Shown here in pieces: positions 1 to 4,752 of a stretch of 5,826 bases of DNA. This DNA comes from Parcubacteria group bacterium CG2_30_45_37 (GTDB lineage: Bacteria > Patescibacteriota > Patescibacteriia > Patescibacteriales > GWC2-42-12): the NCBI GenBank assembly GCA_001873515.1, contig MNZH01000048.1, positions 1 through 5,826 of the forward strand, in the 5' to 3' direction. The notes under the pieces were generated by a model, which was given only the letters and a program-made list of their open reading frames with translations, did not search any database and had not been told where the DNA came from. Every line of letters begins with the position of its first letter. Position 1 is the first letter of the stretch. The position numbers and the translations under genes are program-made.

Positions 1-624
1 GCCAGCGCCACCATTGCCAAGCAAAGCGACAAATATTTTCTTGAAGTCCCTTGCAAAAATTATATTGGCGAGATGATGGTTTTTAGAATTAATAATTTAA
101 TTTCTCAAGAAATAAAATGCGTTGATGTAATGACAGTGCCGAGCGTAAAATTGGACTTAAGTTTGGATATGGCTAAACCAGTAGTGGGCGGAGGCGGCAT
201 ACCGCTTTGGCTCTTACAACAACAGCAGCCAAAGCCGGTGGTTACTCCCCCAAAGGAGGAAGCTCCCATAGCGCCAACCCCGCAACTCTTGGGCGAAAAA
301 ATTTATGCTGACGGCGCGCTTATCCGCGGCAAAGACAAAAAAATCTATTTAATCGCCAATAATAAATTAGTAGTCATTAGAACTTTGGCCCAGCTGCGCG
401 AATATCAGGGCCAGCCAATTTACGATGTCAGTGATTTAGTCATCAGACATTATATGACATTTGCCGATGGCGATTTATTAAGAGGCCCGAACAAAAGAAT
501 TTACGTTTTAAATAAAGGTAAACGCCAGCCCATATTAACTTTAACCGAACTTAGAAAAAAATATTTTAAAAAAGAAATCTTTGACGTGGCTGACCTTACT
601 TTGGCCAAATATCCGGAAAAGTAA
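1..624 (+). CDS. C-terminal part of an unidentified protein with two tandem DGxLxRG repeats (5'-partial)
   Basis: The reading frame is open from base 1, so the gene starts outside the window; the first ATG at 73 is probably an internal methionine. The visible part is 207 residues ending in TAA. I do not recognise the first 70 or so residues (from the window edge), which have no obvious membrane segment. They are followed by a glycine run, a short QQQQ stretch and a proline-rich linker (PKPVVTPPKEEAPIAPTP), which looks like a flexible spacer. Two tandem repeats of about 50 residues follow, each starting (Y/F)ADGxLxRG and ending in a DVxDL segment and a tyrosine. Similar repeats occur, as I recall, at the C-termini of cell-surface or secreted proteins of Patescibacteria, but their function is unknown to me. 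The N-terminus, including any signal peptide, is out of view, so location in the cell is open. Confidence 0.75.
   Translation, partial: ASATIAKQSDKYFLEVPCKNYIGEMMVFRINNLISQEIKCVDVMTVPSVKLDLSLDMAKPVVGGGGIPLWLLQQQQPKPVVTPPKEEAPIAPTPQLLGEKIYADGALIRGKDKKIYLIANNKLVVIRTLAQLREYQGQPIYDVSDLVIRHYMTFADGDLLRGPNKRIYVLNKGKRQPILTLTELRKKYFKKEIFDVADLTLAKYPEK
304..612 (+). repeat. Tandem protein repeat, two copies of about 50 residues
   Basis: Copy 1 spans 304-453 and copy 2 spans 460-612, separated by two codons. By eye about 22 of 50 residues are identical, including ADG, L, RG, IY, TL, LR, I, DV, DL and the final Y; the second copy is one residue longer. The DNA copies have diverged well beyond recent duplication, so the repeat is maintained at protein level. 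The pattern suggests a small beta-strand plus helix module (strands around RGxxxKIY, helix around TLxxLR), but this is inference. Confidence 0.7.
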
Positions 625-659
625 AAATTACCCGCCCTAACAACGGCTTCGCTAATTAT

Positions 660-688
660 TTGCCAAAATTAAACATTTTTTATATACT
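660..688 (+). promoter_or_regulatory. Predicted sigma70-type promoter of alaS
   Basis: A -35 box TTGCCA (660-665, 5 of 6 to consensus) and a -10 box TATACT (683-688, 5 of 6) are separated by exactly 17 bases. Transcription would begin near 695, giving alaS a leader of about 70 bases that contains the dispersed repeat at 714-757. No other promoter of this quality lies between the upstream gene and alaS. Prediction from sequence only. Confidence 0.6.
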
Positions 689-713
689 GAAAACATATAC
701 GTATCGTTTAACC

Positions 714-757
714 AGAGATTGCTTCGTCGCCCGAGTACAGGCTCCTCGCAATGACAA
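714..757 (+). repeat. Dispersed palindromic repeat (REP/MITE-like) in the alaS leader
   Basis: The segment begins AGAGATTGCTTCGTCGC and ends GCTCCTCGCAATGACA. The ends can pair through ATTGC/GCAAT, and the middle GCC-N8-GGC is also inverted. The two halves match, from memory, a repeat type scattered through many unrelated bacterial genomes whose reverse strand reads GTCATTGCGAGGAGC...GACGAAGCAATCTC and which is often mis-annotated as short peptides containing DEAIS. Here the centre carries a CCGAGTACAGG-type variant. It ends 8 bases before the alaS start codon and lies downstream of the predicted promoter, so it is probably transcribed as part of the mRNA leader. The identification rests on recall, not a search. 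Confidence 0.65.
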
Positions 758-765
758 TATGAAAT

Positions 766-2550
766 ATGACTTCTAAAGAACTGCGGCAAAAATATCTGGA
801 GTTTTTCAAAGCCAAGGGGCATACCATTATTCCCAGCGCTTCTTTAATTCCGGAAAATGACCCCACAGTTTTATTCACTACCGCCGGCATGCATCCGTTA
901 GCGCCTTACTTAATGGGCGAAAAACATCCGGGCGGCCGCCGGCTGGCCAGCGCGCAAAAATGCATCCGCACCGGCGATATTGATGAAGTCGGCAATCCGA
1001 CTCATCATACTTTTTTTGAAATGCTGGGCAACTGGTCGCTGGGGGATTATTTTAAAAAAGAAGCCATAGAATTGAGCTGGGAATTTTTAACTTCACCGGC
1101 CTGGCTCGGGCTGGATAAAAATCGCCTGGCGGTTTCGGTATTTAAAGGCGATAGCGACGCGCCCTTTGACCAAGAGGCTCATGATATTTGGAAAAATATC
1201 ATCGGCGTGCCGGAAGAAAAAATCGCCCGTCTGCCGAAAAAAAATAATTGGTGGGGGCCGGCCGGCCTGACCGGACCTTGCGGGCCGGACACGGAAATGT
1301 TTTATTGGGCAGGCGAGGCTGATAAAATTCCGGCTAGCTTTAACGATGACAATCCATTATGGATAGAAATCTGGAATGACGTTTTTATGCAATACAATAA
1401 AACCGCCGCCGGAACTTATGAGCCGTTAAAGCAAAAAAACGTGGACACCGGCCTGGGGCTGGAAAGAATTTTAGCCGTCATAAACGGCTACGGCGATGAT
1501 TATAAAACCGATTTGTTTAAAAATATTATTTCCAGAATTGAGCGACTGTCAAACAAGGCTTACGGGACTGACCAGGAAATTACCAAAGCCATGCGCATTA
1601 TCGCCGACCACCTTAAAGCCGCGACCTTCATTATGGGCGACGACCGGGGAGTGGCGCCGTCAAATTTGGGGCAAGGCTACGTGGTGCGCCGCTTAATCAG
1701 GCGCGCCATCAGGTACGGCCGCCAGCTTGGCATAAAAGAAGAATCTTGGACCAAAGAAATCGCTAAAGTGGTGGCGCACGATTATCAGGAGGTTTATCCT
1801 GAACTGCGCCGCAATATCAACAAGGTAATAGAGCAGCTTACAGAAGAGGAAGCCAAATTTAAAAAAACTTTGGAGCTGGGCTTAAAAGAGTTTGAAAAAT
1901 TGGGCGTTGAAGGAAAAATCAGCGGCAACCAAGCTTTTAATTTATATCAAACCTATGGCTTCCCTTTAGAAATAATAGAGGAATTGGCTAAGGAAAAAAG
2001 TTTAACGGTTGACGCCGCCGCTTTTGCCAAAGAACTGGAAAAGCATCAAAAGCTTTCCCGCACCGCCTCGGCCGGCATGTTTAAAGGCGGCTTGGCCGAC
2101 GCTTCCGAAGCCACGGTCAAATATCACACCGCGGCGCACCTTCTGTTGGCCGCCTTAAGAAAAGTTTTAGGCGACCAGGTCATCCAAAAAGGCAGTAACA
2201 TCACGGCCGAACGCCTGCGTTTTGACTTCGCCCATCCGGGCAAAATGTCCGATGAAGAAAAACAAAAAGCGGAAGAATTGGTGAACGGCGCCATCAAACA
2301 AGATTTGCCCGTAACCGGCGAAGAGCTGACGCTTAACCAGGCCAGGACCAAAGGCGCGCACGGCATTTTTGACGCCAAATACGGCGAAAAAGTAACGGTT
2401 TACACCATCGGGGATGAAACCCTATATTTCAGCAAGGAAATCTGCGGCGGCCCGCATGTTGAGCATACCGGAATATTAGGGCATTTTAAAATACAAAAAG
2501 AAGAAAGCTCGTCCGCCGGCGTCAGGAGAATTAAGGCAATCTTAGAGTAA
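766..2550 (+). CDS. alaS: Alanyl-tRNA synthetase, compact form
   Basis: This cytoplasmic class II synthetase charges tRNA-Ala with alanine using ATP. The N-terminal catalytic domain is clear: the opening TSKELRQKYLEFFKAKGH, motif 2 region CIRTGDIDEVG and HHTFFEMLGNWSLGDYF (residues 66-96), and motif 3 region GLGLERI (229-235). The tRNA-recognition helical region follows (about 240-430). The editing module keeps its zinc-type ligands H454, H458 (HTAAH) and C560, H564 (CGGPH). At 594 residues it is far shorter than E. coli AlaRS (876): the barrel region that normally carries FYAESGGQ is missing between about 435 and 450, and the protein ends right after AGVRRIKAILE, so the coiled-coil DHHA1/C-Ala part is absent. 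This is full length for its type, not a truncation, because the stop follows a conserved end. The start is fixed by the canonical N-terminus and an in-frame TGA at 760-762. No Shine-Dalgarno is visible. Confidence 0.97.
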   Translation: MTSKELRQKYLEFFKAKGHTIIPSASLIPENDPTVLFTTAGMHPLAPYLMGEKHPGGRRLASAQKCIRTGDIDEVGNPTHHTFFEMLGNWSLGDYFKKEAIELSWEFLTSPAWLGLDKNRLAVSVFKGDSDAPFDQEAHDIWKNIIGVPEEKIARLPKKNNWWGPAGLTGPCGPDTEMFYWAGEADKIPASFNDDNPLWIEIWNDVFMQYNKTAAGTYEPLKQKNVDTGLGLERILAVINGYGDDYKTDLFKNIISRIERLSNKAYGTDQEITKAMRIIADHLKAATFIMGDDRGVAPSNLGQGYVVRRLIRRAIRYGRQLGIKEESWTKEIAKVVAHDYQEVYPELRRNINKVIEQLTEEEAKFKKTLELGLKEFEKLGVEGKISGNQAFNLYQTYGFPLEIIEELAKEKSLTVDAAAFAKELEKHQKLSRTASAGMFKGGLADASEATVKYHTAAHLLLAALRKVLGDQVIQKGSNITAERLRFDFAHPGKMSDEEKQKAEELVNGAIKQDLPVTGEELTLNQARTKGAHGIFDAKYGEKVTVYTIGDETLYFSKEICGGPHVEHTGILGHFKIQKEESSSAGVRRIKAILE

Positions 2551-2563
2551 GATAATGGAGCTC

Positions 2564-2592
2564 TTGACATCTTTCGAAATAAACTATATAAT
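2564..2592 (+). promoter_or_regulatory. Perfect-consensus sigma70 promoter of the infA-rplQ operon
   Basis: TTGACA (2564-2569) and TATAAT (2587-2592) are separated by exactly 17 bases, a 12-of-12 match to the housekeeping consensus. The -35 box begins 14 bases past the alaS stop codon. Transcription would start near 2599, leaving a leader of roughly 100 bases before infA. There is no pronounced A-tract just upstream of -35, so it appears to rely on the core hexamers. Such a match is expected for a strongly expressed ribosomal operon. Confidence 0.85.
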
Positions 2593-2601
2593 TTATTTGC
2601 G

Positions 2602-2636
2602 ATAAATAATAATGAATTTATTGTAATATTATTTAT
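2602..2636 (+). other. A/T-only inverted repeat at the 5' end of the infA leader
   Basis: ATAAATAATA (2602-2611) is perfectly complementary to TATTATTTAT (2627-2636), with a 15-base loop. All ten pairs are A-T. It begins within a few bases of the predicted transcription start, so it could form a hairpin at the very 5' end of the mRNA. The surrounding sequence is so A/T-rich that chance pairing is a real alternative. Confidence 0.35.
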
Positions 2637-2646
2637 TTTATTCAAA

Positions 2647-2695
2647 AGTTTTGGCGACTAACGCTAGCAAGGCGATTTTTGCCAAAGCTGTTTTT
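2647..2695 (+). promoter_or_regulatory. Leader hairpin followed by a T-run, possible attenuator upstream of infA
   Basis: AGTTTTGGC (2647-2655) pairs with GCCAAAGCT (2681-2689) as nine pairs including one G-U. A competing fold uses the same 3' arm: AGC and GGC at 2666-2673 against GCC and GCT at 2681-2689. Both are followed by G and five T (2691-2695), and infA starts at 2704. The layout resembles an intrinsic terminator or attenuator placed directly before the first gene, but the long form has a 25-base loop and the short form has an internal loop, so the call is weak. Confidence 0.35.
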
Positions 2696-2703
2696 GTTTA
2701 TAA

Positions 2704-2940
2704 ATGACTGAGGCTAACCAACCAATCAGCTCTAAAGATTTTATTGAAATGCAAGGCGAGGTAATTGAATTAATGCCGGCCGCCAGCTTCCGGGTTAAGC
2801 TGGAAAACGGCCATGAAATTTTAACGCACCTTTCCGGCAAAATGAGAATGAATAAAATCAGGCTATTGCCCGGCGACAAAGTTAAAATCCAAATCAGCCC
2901 TTATGATTTAACCAAAGGGCGCATAACTTATCGGCTATAA
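2704..2940 (+). CDS. infA: Translation initiation factor IF-1
   Basis: IF-1 binds the ribosomal A site of the 30S subunit during initiation, together with IF-2 and IF-3. The 78-residue protein shows the family's single OB-fold: IEMQGEVIELMP, FRVKLENGHEILTHLSGKMR, LLPGDKVKIQISPYDLTKGRITYR. It is slightly longer than the E. coli protein (72) because of about six extra residues before the first beta strand. It is the first gene after the perfect-consensus promoter and so probably the first cistron of the operon. The stop is followed after two bases by rpmJ, the usual neighbour. The start ATG is preceded by TTTATAA with no Shine-Dalgarno; no other in-frame ATG lies before the conserved core except the one used. 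Confidence 0.97.
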   Translation: MTEANQPISSKDFIEMQGEVIELMPAASFRVKLENGHEILTHLSGKMRMNKIRLLPGDKVKIQISPYDLTKGRITYRL

Positions 2941-2942
2941 TT

Positions 2943-3056
2943 ATGAAAGTAAGAAGCAGCGTAAAAAAAATCTGCAAAGATTGTAAAGTCATCAGGCGTA
3001 ACGGCCGGGTTTGCGTTATTTGTAAAACCCCAAAACATAAACAAAGACAAGGCTAA
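2943..3056 (+). CDS. rpmJ: 50S ribosomal protein L36 (bL36), zinc-binding form
   Basis: A 37-codon gene beginning MKVRSSVKKICKDCKVIRR and ending KTPKHKQRQG, the normal length and ends of bL36. It binds the large-subunit rRNA. The four zinc ligands are all present: C11, C14, C27 and H32, so this is the C+ form; an additional cysteine sits at position 24. The gene begins two bases after the infA stop (TAA TT ATG), implying translational coupling, and ends 13 bases before rpsM. It is easy to miss because of its size. Confidence 0.96.
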   Translation: MKVRSSVKKICKDCKVIRRNGRVCVICKTPKHKQRQG

Positions 3057-3069
3057 TGTAAAAAATTTT

Positions 3070-3462
3070 ATGGCAACAAGAATCGCGGGCGTCACCATCC
3101 CAAATGAAAAAAGAGTGGAAATCGCTTTAACTTATATTTACGGCATTGGTAAAACTAAAGCCAATCAAGTTTTAGGGTTGGCCAAAGTCAATCCGGATAC
3201 CAGGGTTAAGGATCTGACCGACGCTCAAGCCAATAAATTAAGAGAGGTAATTGAAAAACAACATAAAGTGGAAGGCGATTTAAAGCGCGAGGTTTTCGCC
3301 AACATCAAAAGATTAAAAGAGATTAATTCATACCGAGGCGGCCGGCACGGCAAAAGCCTGCCAACCAGAGGGCAAAGAACAAAAACCAATAGCCGGACGG
3401 TCCGCGGCAACGTCAGAAAAACCGCCATCTCGGGCAAGAAGCCGGCGGCGCAAAAAACCTAA
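3070..3462 (+). CDS. rpsM: 30S ribosomal protein S13 (uS13)
   Basis: S13 sits in the head of the small subunit and contacts the P-site tRNA and the bridges to the 50S subunit. The 130-residue protein starts MATRIAGVTIPNEKRVEIAL, then YIYGIGKTKANQVL (helix-turn region), and carries the conserved basic tail RGGRHGKSLPTRGQRTKTN near residues 94-112. It is about 12 residues longer than the E. coli protein, the extra being a basic C-terminal end (VRKTAISGKKPAAQKT). The ATG lies 13 bases after rpmJ within AAAAAATTTTATGGC; no Shine-Dalgarno is visible. It belongs to the alpha operon between rpmJ and rpsK. Confidence 0.97.
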   Translation: MATRIAGVTIPNEKRVEIALTYIYGIGKTKANQVLGLAKVNPDTRVKDLTDAQANKLREVIEKQHKVEGDLKREVFANIKRLKEINSYRGGRHGKSLPTRGQRTKTNSRTVRGNVRKTAISGKKPAAQKT

Positions 3463-3477
3463 GCGATAATTAACTTT

Positions 3478-4020
3478 ATGGCAGACGAAAAAAAACAAGA
3501 TGTTGAAATAAAATTAGTAGCTAACGCGCCAGTTCCGGAAACGGACCTGGTGGTTAAAAGCGACCTAAACGCTCCGGAAGAATTGCCGGAAGAAGTCAGA
3601 AAAAAATTGGAAAAAACCAAAGAGGAAAGTAAAACCAATAAACGGAAAATCCGGAAGAAAAAAATTGATAAAAAAGTTTCCGTGGGCGTGGCTCACATTA
3701 AAGCCACTTATAATAACACCATCGTCTCTTTAACCGACCAAGCCGGCAATATTCTTGCTTGGGCGTCGGCCGGTATGGCCGGCTTTAAGGGCCCGAAAAA
3801 ATCAACCCCTTACGCCGCGCAAATCATCACCAGAATCGCCGTGGAAAAAGCCAAAGCCTTCGGCCTACAAGAAGTCAGTGTTTTGGTTAAGGGAGTGGGC
3901 ACCGGGCGCGAATCGGCCGTCAGGGCGCTAAACGCCAATGGCTTAATCGTTAATTCCATTAAAGACGTTACGCCGATTCCGCACAACGGCTGCCGCTCAA
4001 AAAAGCCGCGGCGGGTATAA
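3478..4020 (+). CDS. rpsK: 30S ribosomal protein S11 (uS11) with a long charged N-terminal extension
   Basis: S11 lies on the small-subunit platform near the mRNA exit and the 16S rRNA 3' region. The conserved body runs from about residue 68 (VGVAHIKATYNNTIVSLTD) through GFKGPKKSTPYAAQ to the C-terminal DVTPIPHNGCRSKKPRRV, including the HNG site that is isoaspartyl-modified in E. coli S11. At 180 residues it exceeds the E. coli protein (129) by about 51 residues, all N-terminal: an acidic, Glu/Lys/Val-rich stretch (1-50) followed by a basic stretch (51-66). No internal ATG could give the usual length, so the extension is real unless a non-ATG start is used. The normally invariant GPGPGRES segment reads GVGTGRES (139-146). 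Gap to rpsM is 15 bases. Confidence 0.96.
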   Translation: MADEKKQDVEIKLVANAPVPETDLVVKSDLNAPEELPEEVRKKLEKTKEESKTNKRKIRKKKIDKKVSVGVAHIKATYNNTIVSLTDQAGNILAWASAGMAGFKGPKKSTPYAAQIITRIAVEKAKAFGLQEVSVLVKGVGTGRESAVRALNANGLIVNSIKDVTPIPHNGCRSKKPRRV

Positions 4021-4037
4021 AATCATTAAACTATTTT

Positions 4038-4667
4038 ATGGCAAAATATTTAGGGGCAAAATGCAAGTTATGCCGCCGCGAAGGCGAAAAATTAATGCTT
4101 AAAGGCGAGCGTTGCTATACCGGCAAATGCGCCATTGTCAAACGGCCTTATCCGCCGGGCTTGCATGGGCCCAAGGGCCGCGCCAGGCAGAGCGGCTATA
4201 ATTTGCAGTTAAGGGAGAAGCAAAAAGCCAAGCGGCTTTATAATTTGCTGGAAAAGCAATTTAAATTAAGTTTTAAGCGCGCCAGCAAGCAAAAGGGCGA
4301 TGCCGGAGAAAATTTAATGAAATTATTGGAAACCAGATTGGACAACGTGATTTATCGTTTGGGCTTGGCCGCCTCCCGCGCCGAGGCCAGAACCTTGGTT
4401 AATCACGGTCATTTTCAAATCAATGGCAAAAAAGTAAGTATTCCGTCTTATAATGTCAAGACCGGCGAAATTATCAAAATAAAAAAATCAAGCCAAACTT
4501 CCAAGCGATTCGCCAATTTATCCGACCGGCTGAAAAAAATGGAAATTCCCGGCTGGCTCTATTGGGACGCCAAAAAATTTAGCGCCAAAGTTTTAGAGTT
4601 GCCTCGCCAAGAGAATTTTGAAGCAAAAATCAACCCCCAGCTGATCGTTGAATTTTATTCCCGATAA
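4038..4667 (+). CDS. rpsD: 30S ribosomal protein S4 (uS4), zinc-binding form
   Basis: S4 nucleates assembly of the 5' domain of 16S rRNA and, in some bacteria, represses its own operon by binding the alpha mRNA. The 209-residue protein has the usual length. C9, C12, C26 and C31 form a complete zinc site (CKLC ... CYTGKC) that E. coli S4 lacks. Conserved parts include HGPKGRARQSGYNLQLREKQ (44-63) and the S4 RNA-binding domain from about residue 98 (TRLDNVIYRLGLAASRAEA, then NHGHFQINGKKV). The C-terminal INPQLIVEFYSR is typical. It starts 17 bases after rpsK in ACTATTTTATGGC without a Shine-Dalgarno. The gap to rpoA is unusually long (85 bases) and holds the three-way-junction element. Confidence 0.97.
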   Translation: MAKYLGAKCKLCRREGEKLMLKGERCYTGKCAIVKRPYPPGLHGPKGRARQSGYNLQLREKQKAKRLYNLLEKQFKLSFKRASKQKGDAGENLMKLLETRLDNVIYRLGLAASRAEARTLVNHGHFQINGKKVSIPSYNVKTGEIIKIKKSSQTSKRFANLSDRLKKMEIPGWLYWDAKKFSAKVLELPRQENFEAKINPQLIVEFYSR

Positions 4668-4674
4668 AATAATA

Positions 4675-4738
4675 TTTACCCCGTCAAATAGCGCTCCGCG
4701 CTAATTTTGCCAAAGGCAAAATTATTTGACTGGGTAAA
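4675..4738 (+). repeat. 64-base perfect three-way-junction palindromic element between rpsD and rpoA
   Basis: The outer stem pairs 4683-4689 (GTCAAAT) with 4724-4730 (ATTTGAC), then after one C/T mismatch (4682/4731) continues with 4675-4681 (TTTACCC) against 4732-4738 (GGGTAAA). Inside, with no unpaired base at the junction, lie hairpin 1 (AGCGC TCC GCGCT, 4690-4702) and hairpin 2 (AATTTTGCC AAA GGCAAAATT, 4703-4723). In all 28 base pairs use every base except one mismatch and two three-base loops. The element fills most of the 85-base gap and ends 14 bases before the rpoA ATG. The lack of a following T-run argues against a + strand terminator. It may be a REP/MITE-type mobile palindrome or a regulatory or processing structure of the mRNA. 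Confidence 0.85.
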
Positions 4739-4752
4739 AATAAGCAAATCAT

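Noticed and set aside
73..75. ATG at 73 as the start of the first gene
   Set aside because: The frame is open without a stop back to base 1 and the upstream codons read as ordinary protein, so the gene is more likely cut by the window edge.
760..762. TGA recoding (Gly or Trp) that would extend alaS upstream
   Set aside because: The canonical AlaRS N-terminus begins at the ATG at 766, tryptophan is encoded by TGG, and no gene in the window contains an in-frame TGA.
708..890. Minus-strand reading frame of 60 codons over the alaS start
   Set aside because: It runs antisense through the conserved AlaRS N-terminus and its end is a translation of the dispersed repeat, a known source of false peptides.
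2124..2645. Several minus-strand reading frames opposite the end of alaS and the infA promoter
   Set aside because: They mirror conserved AlaRS editing-domain codons, show no recognisable protein features, and one would cover the consensus promoter.
659..4714. TTTGCCAAA shared by all three large intergenic gaps (659-667, 2678-2686, 4706-4714) as a common regulatory site
   Set aside because: The same string, extended to TTTTGCCAAAG, also occurs inside alaS around 2032-2042 as ordinary Phe-Ala-Lys codons, so it is not specific to gaps; codon bias for GCC AAA makes chance plausible.
4675..4738. The three-way junction as a tRNA or as an intrinsic terminator
   Set aside because: It has only two hairpins with three-base loops and no T-loop or acceptor features, and no T-run follows it on the + strand.
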